Below, in pieces: positions 33,274-42,299 of a stretch of 64,000 nucleotides of DNA. Origin of the DNA: Streptomyces narbonensis (GTDB lineage Bacteria; Actinomycetota; Actinomycetes; Streptomycetales; Streptomycetaceae); NCBI RefSeq assembly GCF_014649015.1, contig NZ_BMSF01000009.1, positions 1-64,000 of the forward strand. The letters run 5' to 3'. Positions within the stretch are counted from its first letter, which is position 1, and every line of letters starts with the position of its first letter. A program made the translations under genes and the position numbers. The notes beneath the pieces were generated by a model. The model did not search any database, was not told the DNA's origin, and saw only the letters and a list, made by a program, of their open reading frames with translations.

Positions 33274-34734
33274 TCAGGAGGCCGGGGCCGCCAGCTTCTG
33301 CACCCAGATCGTGCCGCCGGGACCGGGCGCCGACGCCACACCGGTGTCCCGGTACCGGCAGTCCAGCATGTTCTCCTCGTGCATCGACCCGTCCATCCAT
33401 CCGTCGACGACGGTCGCCGGATCCTTCGCCCCCTGGGCCAGGTTCTCGGCCCAGGCGCTCCAGTCGTACCCGGAGGCGGTGATCCGCGCGTCCGCGAAGT
33501 CGCCCTCCGGGCTGTTGTGGGCGTAGTAGCCCCGCGCGACCATGTCGCGCGCGTACCCCCGGGCCGCCGCGACCAGCCGCGGGTCGGTCCGCAGCGGGGC
33601 GCAGCCCGCCGCCGCCCGGAGGCTGTTGACCTTCTCGGTCACCCGCTCCTCGGCGGTCGGCGGGGGTGGCGGGGGCGTGGTGCGGCGGGGTGCCGGGGTA
33701 CGGGTCGTGGGGGCCGGGGCGGCGACGGTCGCGGCCCTGGTCGTGGGCGGCGCCTGGGTGACCGGGGGCGCGGGTGCCGGGGTCGCGGCGCGGGGCCGGT
33801 CGGGTGCCACCCGTACCTCTTCCTGCTCCGGGACGAGCAGGGCGAGCGCTCCGAGGACGGCGACGGTCGCGGCTCCGGCGAGGCAGGCACGCCGGATCGG
33901 CGTCCACCAGCCCACGGGATCGGCGGCGAGGGCTTCGTCGCCGGGGCTGGCCAGCGCCCCCGCGGCGACCGGCGGGACGAGCCCGATGCCGACGAGCAGG
34001 CCCTCGACGGGGGCGAGGCCCCGGCCGCCGGCCGTCCGCCCCGTACAGGCGGCGCAGGTGCGCAGGTGGCGCGCGATCCGCTTGCGCCAGAGGGGCGAGG
34101 GGCGGCCGTCCCAGGTGGTGAGGGAGTCCGTGAGCTCGGGGCACGAGGGGTCGGCGTCGAGAGCGCGGACCACGGCCCGGCCGGTCTCCAGGCGTTCCTT
34201 CATCCGCTGGACGCGGACGGCGGCGTGCTGCGGGGAGACGCCGAGGCCGTCGGCGAGTTCGGCTCGGGTCAGCTCTCCGGCCGCCTCCAGCCACCACAGG
34301 GCGAGGAGTTCGCCGTCCTCGTCGTCGAGCCAGCGGGTGGCGCGGGCCACGTCGCGGCGCTCCCCGGAGAGGCGGAGGCGCAGGATGGTGAGCTCGGTGA
34401 AGTCGCCGGCGGGGTCGGCGAGGTCGGCGGCCCGGTCGAGGCCGGGCACGGGGGCCTGCCGGTTCTCGCGCCAGCGCCGGCGTATGCCGTTCATGGCGAT
34501 GGCGACGAGCCAGGAGCGGAAGCGTTCCGGGTCGCGCAGGCCGGCGAGCCCGTCGAGGGCGCGGACCATCGTCTCCTGGACGATGTCGTCGGTGTCGGCG
34601 TGGCCGTCGAGGGCGCGGCCGACGACGTTGTGGACGAGGGGCAGGTAGGCGCGTACCAGCTCGTCCCTGGCGTGCGTGTCACCGGCCCGGGCCGCCTCCA
34701 CCAGTGCGGTGGTGCGGCGCTCGTCGCTGTGCAT
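33274..34734 (-). CDS. ECF-type sigma factor fused to zinc-finger, transmembrane and extracellular CAP domain
   Basis: 486 residues. Residues about 20-95 are sigma-70 region 2 (RDELVRAYLPLVHNVV, DTDDIVQETMVRALDGL, FRSWLVAIAMNGIRRRWREN). About 145-190 are region 4 with helix-turn-helix ELADGLGVSPQHAAVRVQRM. About 200-235 carry an anti-sigma-like HxxxCxxC zinc motif (HLRTCAAC). A membrane helix follows near 280-300 (CLAGAATVAVLGALALLVPE), then a Pro/Thr linker and a CAP domain from about 365 (CAPLRTDPRL, HNSPEGDF, WAENLAQG, HEENMLDC). So the transcription part is cytoplasmic and the CAP part external, suggesting a one-protein surface-to-promoter switch. An eight-copy 13-bp array lies upstream. 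Function of the fusion is inferred. Confidence 0.85.
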   Translation of the reverse strand: MHSDERRTTALVEAARAGDTHARDELVRAYLPLVHNVVGRALDGHADTDDIVQETMVRALDGLAGLRDPERFRSWLVAIAMNGIRRRWRENRQAPVPGLDRAADLADPAGDFTELTILRLRLSGERRDVARATRWLDDEDGELLALWWLEAAGELTRAELADGLGVSPQHAAVRVQRMKERLETGRAVVRALDADPSCPELTDSLTTWDGRPSPLWRKRIARHLRTCAACTGRTAGGRGLAPVEGLLVGIGLVPPVAAGALASPGDEALAADPVGWWTPIRRACLAGAATVAVLGALALLVPEQEEVRVAPDRPRAATPAPAPPVTQAPPTTRAATVAAPAPTTRTPAPRRTTPPPPPPTAEERVTEKVNSLRAAAGCAPLRTDPRLVAAARGYARDMVARGYYAHNSPEGDFADARITASGYDWSAWAENLAQGAKDPATVVDGWMDGSMHEENMLDCRYRDTGVASAPGPGGTIWVQKLAAPAS

Positions 34735-34805
34735 GGGTCTGCTCCCTCATCCGTGGCCCGAGTCCCCCGTCGTTCGGAGACCCGTGAGAGCGGGAGGGAT
34801 AACAC

Positions 34806-34909
34806 TTCTCGGTGAGATTTCTCGGTCACACTGCTCGGTGACGCTTCTCGGTCACACTGCTCGGTGACAGTACCGGGTGACACTTCTCGGTGACACGTTC
34901 GGTCGTGCG
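34806..34909. repeat. 13-bp direct-repeat array, 8 copies, upstream of the sigma-CAP gene
   Basis: Eight contiguous 13-bp units: TTCTCGGTGAGAT, TTCTCGGTCACAC, TGCTCGGTGACGC, TTCTCGGTCACAC, TGCTCGGTGACAG, TACCGGGTGACAC, TTCTCGGTGACAC and a diverged GTTCGGTCGTGCG. Units 2 and 4 are identical, and 3 and 5 nearly so, giving a 26-bp higher-order repeat alternating GGTCAC with GGTGAC. It begins 72 bp before the sigma-CAP ATG and ends 17 bp from the stop of the next gene, exactly where a promoter is expected. A multi-site operator or promoter array is inferred. Confidence 0.85.
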
Positions 34910-34926
34910 TCTGCGGTCGGGGCAGA

Positions 34927-35217
34927 CTACCTCTGTGGTCGCGGCAGGTTCGGGACGGTGGCCCCGGCGCCTTGACGGACGGCCTCCACGACCGCGTCGT
35001 GGAGGTCGCGGCTCTCCGTCTCGGTGCTGCACGGAACGGGACTGCCCGACATGGTGAACCAGTCGGATGCGCCGCTGTACTGCACGGCTACGCGTGCCTC
35101 GCCCTCGGTCCAGGTCGTGTGCACGGTCACATCGCCCGTGACGACGCCGGCCTCGTCGGTCAGCACCCCACCTCGCCCGGTGTAGACACCGGCGGTCGTC
35201 CAAGATGCCCAGCTCAT
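34927..35217 (-). CDS. Small hypothetical protein
   Basis: 96 residues from the ATG at 35217; the frame also allows an ATG at 35253. The sequence is beta-rich (WTTAGVYTGRGGVLTDEAGV, DVTVHTTWTEGEARVAVQYS, ASDWFTMSGSPVP) with a C-terminal helix. The single Cys is in SPVPCSTE. No signal peptide. It lies on the same strand as the sigma-CAP gene and upstream of it, but the 13-bp array separates them. Not recognised. Confidence 0.55.
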   Translation of the reverse strand: MSWASWTTAGVYTGRGGVLTDEAGVVTGDVTVHTTWTEGEARVAVQYSGASDWFTMSGSPVPCSTETESRDLHDAVVEAVRQGAGATVPNLPRPQR

Positions 35218-35260
35218 CCATCCAGGTTCACACCAGGACGCCGGATGCGCCACCGACGGG

Positions 35261-35295
35261 ACCGCCCCGGCCGGAATCCTTCCGGCCGGGGCGGT
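35261..35295 (-). terminator. Terminator of isocitrate dehydrogenase gene
   Basis: Perfect 16-bp arms ACCGCCCCGGCCGGAA / TTCCGGCCGGGGCGGT with loop TCC, about 40 bp past the icd stop. The strongest hairpin in the window. Confidence 0.9.
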
Positions 35296-35337
35296 ACGTG
35301 TCGTCCGCCGGGGCGGGCGACGGCGTCGCGCGCCTGA

Positions 35338-37563
<2,226 letters not shown>

Positions 37564-37608
37564 CAGGGTTCTCCAGCTCCACGTCTGCGTATGCGAGATT
37601 GCTCGACA

Positions 37609-38679
37609 TCAAGATATCTCGTGATCGAGGTCCTCCGTAAAGGGCCCCACGACCTCGCCGTCGCGCGGGGCCCCCGCGGCCTCCACGAAGGGGCCGCCGA
37701 GCCGGTACGGGGAGGGGGCCCGGTCCATGTCGACGCGGCGGAGCAGGGCGAGCAGGAGCAGTCCGGCGGCGGCGGTGACGCCCGCGGCGAGGGCCTGTCC
37801 GCAGCGGTGGGCGAGCCGGAGCTCGGCCGGGTCGTAGGGGGCGGTGGCGGGCAGGGCGAGGGTGTCGCCGAGGAGCCAGAAGCCGGCGCCGAGCCCCAGG
37901 GTCGCGAGGGCGGCGAGCGGGGCGGCGGCGAGCAGGGCGCGCGAGCGGGGGCTTCGGCGGGCGGGGCGGACCTTGCCCCGGCGGGCGAGGAAGGTGGCGA
38001 GACCGCAGAAGACGGCGAGGACGACGAGGGTGGCGGCGATGAGGTCGCCCGGGCGGTGGTCCCCCGCCGCGACGGTGTAGGCGCCGACGGCTCCGGCCCA
38101 GAGGGTGCCGGCGAGGACGGTGGGTCCGCGCAGCCGGTACGGGACGAGGAGGGCGAGGCCGAAGGCCGTGCCGAGGGCGAGGGTGCTCTGGGCGCTGGGG
38201 AAGCCGCTTTGCAGGAGCGCCCCGCCGGAGTCCAGCAGCCGGGGGCGCGGCGCGTACCGCTGGAGGAGCCCGGTCAGCGCGAGGGACGTGACGAGGGCGC
38301 CGGCGACGGCTCCGGTGAGCGCGTACCGCTTGCGCAGGACGCCGGTGGCGAGCAGCAGGACGCAGCCGAGGACGAGCGAGAGCGTGGTGAGCCCGGCGAG
38401 CGAGGGGTGCTCGCGGAGCAGGGTGGCGGCGGCGGTGTCGGCGCGCCGTCCGGTGAGGGCCGCGTCGCCCCAGCGGCGGCCGGTCGCGGTGAGCACGAGG
38501 CCCGCGTAGACGACCGTGAGGAGGAGGACGGCCCCGAGGCAGCCGCGCCGGGTCCGGGTGCGGACCCTGGCGCTGAAGGAACCGGCGGCCTCGCCGGCCA
38601 CGGCGGCGTACCACCAGGTGTCACCGGTCTCCAGCGGCCTCGGGGTGCCGCCGGCGCGGAGCCTGTCGTAGGAAGCCAT
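37609..38679 (-). CDS. PAP2 superfamily phosphatase-like membrane protein
   Basis: 356 residues from ATG 38679; the upstream frame encodes low-complexity sequence. Several hydrophobic segments are visible (GAVLLLTVVYAGLVLTATG, LTTLSLVLGCVLLLATGVL, ALTGAVAGALVTSLALTGLL). PAP2-type phosphatase elements are the Arg-containing RYAPRPRLL, the SGFPSAQST block (usual PSGH with His replaced by Gln) and AGDHRPGDLIAA with the nucleophile-type His. The PSGH histidine replacement may alter activity. A lipid-phosphate phosphatase or related role at the membrane is expected. Two or three further helices and a basic tail follow. 45 bp upstream of the isocitrate dehydrogenase gene on the same strand. Confidence 0.78.
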   Translation of the reverse strand: MASYDRLRAGGTPRPLETGDTWWYAAVAGEAAGSFSARVRTRTRRGCLGAVLLLTVVYAGLVLTATGRRWGDAALTGRRADTAAATLLREHPSLAGLTTLSLVLGCVLLLATGVLRKRYALTGAVAGALVTSLALTGLLQRYAPRPRLLDSGGALLQSGFPSAQSTLALGTAFGLALLVPYRLRGPTVLAGTLWAGAVGAYTVAAGDHRPGDLIAATLVVLAVFCGLATFLARRGKVRPARRSPRSRALLAAAPLAALATLGLGAGFWLLGDTLALPATAPYDPAELRLAHRCGQALAAGVTAAAGLLLLALLRRVDMDRAPSPYRLGGPFVEAAGAPRDGEVVGPFTEDLDHEIS

Positions 38680-38903
38680 GCCCCGATTCGAACCCACGCG
38701 CGGCGGACCCGCCCGCTGGATGCACCCGAACGACACGCCGAAGGCGTCAGCGGGGGGCGGGTACGGCCGCCCCGGGCCACACGGCCGGGGGGCGCGCGGC
38801 CGGGGTCGCATCGCCGGGTCGCGGCCGAAGGCGGGTGGAGGGCGGCGGGAAGCGGCCGGGGTGCGTGGAGGGCAGCCGGGAGCGGCCCGGGGCGGGGGGG
38901 CGC

Positions 38904-40772
38904 TCACGCGACGGCGACACGGGGGGTGGTCGTGCGGCCGTGGCGGCGCGTGCCGTAGAGCGTGAAGGCCGTGTTCACCAGGGCCACGTGACTGAGCGCC
39001 TGCGGGGTGTTGCCGAGTTGGCGGCCGGCCACCGGGTCCCATTCCTCGGCGAGGAGCCCGACGTCGTTGCGGATGGCGAGGACCCGTTCGAAGGCGGTCC
39101 GGGCCCTGTCGGGGCGGCCGGTCGCGGCGAGGGCGTCGGCGTACCAGAACGTGCAGGCGACGAAGGCCCCCTCGGTGCCGCCGAGGTCGTCGAGGTGGTG
39201 CGTCCCGCCGTCCCTGACGTCGCCGTACCGGCGGAGGAAGCCGTGCTCGTCGAGCCGTTCCATCGCCTTGACGGTGCCGAGGACCCGGGGGTCGTCGGCC
39301 GGCAGGAAGCCGAGCCGGGGGATCAACAGGGCGGTGGCGTCGACCTCGTGACCGCCGTAGTACTGCGTGAACGACTGCTGGTCCTCACTCCAGCCGCGGG
39401 CGCAGATCTCGGCGTGGATCTCGTGACGCAGGGCCTGCCAGCGGCGTACGGAGCCGCGCAGGCCGGCGACGCGGGCGAGGCGGACGGCGCGGTCGGCGGC
39501 GACCCAGGCCATGACCTTGGAGTGCACGAAGTGGCGGCGGGGGCCGCGGACTTCCCAGATGCCCTCGTCGGGTTCCCGCCAGCGCGTGCCGAGGTACTCC
39601 AGGAGCTCGGCGACCAGGGCCCAGGCCGGCGGGTCCAGGGCGACCCCCGCCCGTACGGCCGAGTAGACGGTGTTGAGCACCTCGCCGTAGATGTCGAGCT
39701 GGAACTGGTCGACGGCCGCGTTGCCGAATCTGACGGGGCGTGAACTCTCGTATCCGGGAAGCCAGTCGGCGTAGGTCTCGGGGAGCCGGCGCTGCCCCTC
39801 GACCCCGTACAGCGGCTGGAGGTCGGCGGGGTCGCCCGCGACGGCCCGGAGCAGCCAGTCCTTCCAGGCCATGGCCTCCCGCCGGTATCCGCCGCGCAGC
39901 AGACAGGAGAGGGTGAAGGTGGAGTCGCGCAGCCAGCAGAAGCGGTAGTCCCAGTTGCGCTGGGCGCCGATGCTCTCGGGGAGGGAGGCGGTGGCGGCCG
40001 CGACGATGCCACCGGTGGGGGCGTAGGTGAGGGCCTTGAGGGTGAGGAGGGAGCGGAGGACGGCCTCCCTGGCCGGCCCTTCGTAACGGAGCGCGCCCGC
40101 CCAGTCGTTCCAGAAGGCGAGGGTGCGCAGCAGGGTCGCGTCGATCTCGGCCGGCGAGGCGGTGGGGGGCACGGCGGTGTGCGAGGGGCGCCAGCCGAGG
40201 ACGAAGGCGACGCTGCTCCCGGCGGAGACGGTGAACTCGACGGTCGTACGGTCCGGGGTCACGACGGGGTCGATGCCGGGGCCGCAGGAGAGGTAGGCGG
40301 CGTCGGGTCCCGCGATGGAGGCGACGGTGCGCCGGTCCACCGCGCGGGTCCAGGGCACGATGCTGCCGTGATGGAAGCGGAGTCTCAACTCGCCCCGCAT
40401 GGCGACCCGTCCGGCGATCCCCTCGACGACGCGGACGATCCTCGGCCCGCCCTCGCCGGCTGAGCCCGGGTACTCCGGGGAGTCCTGGGAGCGCGGGGGC
40501 ATGAAGTCCGTGACGCGGACGGTGCCGGTGACGGACTCCCAGTAGGTGTCGAGGACGAGCGTGTCGCCCCGGTAACTCCTGCGCGAGCAGCGGGCCCTCC
40601 CGACCGGGGCGAGGAGCCACCGGCCGTGGGCGGGGTCGCCGAGGAGGGCCGCGAGGCAGGCGGGCGAGTCGAAGCGGGGCGCACACCACCAGTCGACGGA
40701 CCCGTCGGTCCCGATGAGCGCAGCCGTCTCCAGGTCGCCGACGAGGGCGTAGTCCTCAATTCGCCCTGCCAT
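38904..40772 (-). CDS. Glycoside hydrolase family 15 protein (glucoamylase/trehalase-like)
   Basis: 622 residues. The start MAGRIEDYALVGDLETAALI and GSVDWWCAPRFDSPACLAALLG are typical of bacterial cytoplasmic GH15 proteins. The catalytic alpha/alpha-barrel has NWDYRFCWLRDSTFTLSCLL and VNQ-type segments, and the general-acid/base region near HSKVMAWVAADRAVRLA and GTEGAFVACTFWYADALAA. Actinobacterial relatives hydrolyse trehalose or maltose/isomaltose-type substrates; which one is unclear. No signal peptide. It is divergent from the GT2 gene across an unusually AT-rich 255-bp region. Confidence 0.88.
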   Translation of the reverse strand: MAGRIEDYALVGDLETAALIGTDGSVDWWCAPRFDSPACLAALLGDPAHGRWLLAPVGRARCSRRSYRGDTLVLDTYWESVTGTVRVTDFMPPRSQDSPEYPGSAGEGGPRIVRVVEGIAGRVAMRGELRLRFHHGSIVPWTRAVDRRTVASIAGPDAAYLSCGPGIDPVVTPDRTTVEFTVSAGSSVAFVLGWRPSHTAVPPTASPAEIDATLLRTLAFWNDWAGALRYEGPAREAVLRSLLTLKALTYAPTGGIVAAATASLPESIGAQRNWDYRFCWLRDSTFTLSCLLRGGYRREAMAWKDWLLRAVAGDPADLQPLYGVEGQRRLPETYADWLPGYESSRPVRFGNAAVDQFQLDIYGEVLNTVYSAVRAGVALDPPAWALVAELLEYLGTRWREPDEGIWEVRGPRRHFVHSKVMAWVAADRAVRLARVAGLRGSVRRWQALRHEIHAEICARGWSEDQQSFTQYYGGHEVDATALLIPRLGFLPADDPRVLGTVKAMERLDEHGFLRRYGDVRDGGTHHLDDLGGTEGAFVACTFWYADALAATGRPDRARTAFERVLAIRNDVGLLAEEWDPVAGRQLGNTPQALSHVALVNTAFTLYGTRRHGRTTTPRVAVA

Positions 40773-41027
40773 GACCGGATTGTATGTCTTTCAGGATTCC
40801 CGCGCAGAAACAAGGAAGGCGGGGAAGGGTAATCCCCAGGTGTTTCGGAGGTCTTTCGGCGGAGTTCCGGAGATGGTTCGGAGTTGATTCAACAGACGGT
40901 TCGGAGGTATTTCTTCTCGGTGTTTCGCATACTCTTGCGCATTTCTTGACGCCGTCGCCCTCGGCGCAGGATTCTGAAATGCGCGGTGTGCAGCAATGCG
41001 CGGTCCGCCGCGCGGAAGGCCGTACCC
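40773..41027. promoter_or_regulatory. AT-rich divergent control region with TTCGGAG repeats
   Basis: This 255-bp gap is close to 50-55% G+C by eye, far below its surroundings. It contains several TTCGGAG-type words (near 40845, 40878 and 40910, with a variant TTCCGGAG at 40865) and a small palindrome GTTGATTCAAC (40883-40893). No ORF is supported. It separates the GH15 gene from the glycosyltransferase locus and probably holds both promoters and regulator sites. Confidence 0.5.
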
Positions 41028-41843
41028 ATGAGTAGCGACGCGCACCCCCTGCGCCGGTCGACCGACCGGGTGCCCGGCCCCGGTACGAGCACCGTGAGCC
41101 TCGTCCTGACGGTCCGCCCCGACGGCCAGGACCCGGGGAACGCGCTCGACCTGCTGCTCGGCCAGGTGCCGGAGTACGTGCGGGACGTGGTCCTGATCGG
41201 CGGGCCGACGGGCGCGGGACCCGCGCGGGACGGGACGACCGTCCGGGCGCTCGGGGTCTGGGACTTCACCCGGGGCGACATTCCGCACGCGGGGCTGCGC
41301 GCGGCCACCGGGGATCTGATCGTGCTGATGGACGCCGACGGCAGCATGTCGCCGCACGAGATTCCGCACTTCTTGCACTACCTGGAAAGCGGATTCGACT
41401 TCGTCAAGGGATCCCGTTTCATCGCGGGCGGGGCCGCCGCCGACTATCCGCTCGGACGACGGATCGGCCACCGCGCCCTCCTGCGTGTGGCACGCCGGCT
41501 GTACGGCCAGCAGCTGACCGATCTCTGGTACGGCTTCTGCGCGTTCCGGCGGGGCTTCGTCGACCTCCTCGACCTGCGCGAGGACGGTGTGGAACTCGGC
41601 GCCGAACTCGTGACGCACGCCCTGCACTACGGGCTGCGCGTCGCCGAGGTGCCCAGTCGCGAACTGCCGAGCCGGCACGGCCCGTCGCACCCGCGCACCG
41701 TCCGCGACGGTGCGCGCATCCTCGGCACGCTCCTCGACGAGCGGCCCCACAACGCCCTCTCGCGGTTCGCCCACGGCAGCCTCCGACGCGCCCGCGCCGG
41801 CCCCGGCACCTCTCCGGTTGACGAATCACATCCCGGGGGCTAA
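41028..41843 (+). CDS. Glycosyltransferase family 2 (dolichol-phosphate-mannose-synthase-like)
   Basis: 271 residues, ATG with GGAAGG 8 bp upstream. GT-A fold features are TVSLVLTVRPDG, a DXD-type metal site in LIVLMDADGSMSPHEI, GFDFVKGSRFIAGG and LTDLWYGFCAFRRG, like polyprenyl-phosphate sugar transferases; there is no C-terminal membrane domain. It would move a sugar from a nucleotide donor to a lipid or acceptor at the membrane face. It opens the rightward run 41.0-45.5 kb that ends in two further glycosyltransferases, so it probably builds the same glycan. Confidence 0.85.
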   Translation: MSSDAHPLRRSTDRVPGPGTSTVSLVLTVRPDGQDPGNALDLLLGQVPEYVRDVVLIGGPTGAGPARDGTTVRALGVWDFTRGDIPHAGLRAATGDLIVLMDADGSMSPHEIPHFLHYLESGFDFVKGSRFIAGGAAADYPLGRRIGHRALLRVARRLYGQQLTDLWYGFCAFRRGFVDLLDLREDGVELGAELVTHALHYGLRVAEVPSRELPSRHGPSHPRTVRDGARILGTLLDERPHNALSRFAHGSLRRARAGPGTSPVDESHPGG

Positions 41844-41912
41844 GGCTGGAAACAGCATCATTTTCGACCTGAGCAGACCCTCGGTTGGGTCGGTTGCCGG
41901 AAGAGGCTCGTC

Positions 41913-42299
41913 GTGACCTCACTCCACATCAACCGCGTGCCGGCGGCACCCGCTCCGCATCCCCTGCGGCGGGTGACCGACTGGCCCCTCTCCGAGGCCC
42001 GGCGCCGTCAAGTCTGCCGCAGCCCGCGCCGCCCGACCCCCCACCCGGCCCGCCGGACGTCCGACCGGCTCCGCGCCGCCGTCACCGCGCCCCTCTGCCG
42101 GGCGTGCAGGCCCCGTGGCGCCGCCCGGCGCCGCCGCGCCCGTACGGTCAGGACGCACGCGCCGCGCCGCGCCGGTTCCGGTAAGCCAGCCGGATCCGAC
42201 GGTCCAGCAGAGTCCCCCGGTCCGTCCGTCCCGGCCCACGGCGGCCCCCGTCGTGGCCGACAGGCCGCCCTCGTCGTGGTGAGGCGGCGGGTGTCGTGA
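41913..42299 (+). CDS. Arg/Pro-rich small protein, coupled to the kinase-GT gene
   Basis: 128 residues, GTG start with GGAAGAGG upstream, stop overlapping the next start (GTGA). About a quarter of residues are Arg and many are Pro; motifs such as LCRACRPRG contain the only clustered cysteines. It is not recognised, and low complexity makes a folded globular protein doubtful; it may serve mainly to deliver ribosomes to the next gene. The good ribosome-binding site and overlap argue that it is translated. Confidence 0.5.
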   Translation: MTSLHINRVPAAPAPHPLRRVTDWPLSEARRRQVCRSPRRPTPHPARRTSDRLRAAVTAPLCRACRPRGAARRRRARTVRTHAPRRAGSGKPAGSDGPAESPGPSVPAHGGPRRGRQAALVVVRRRVS

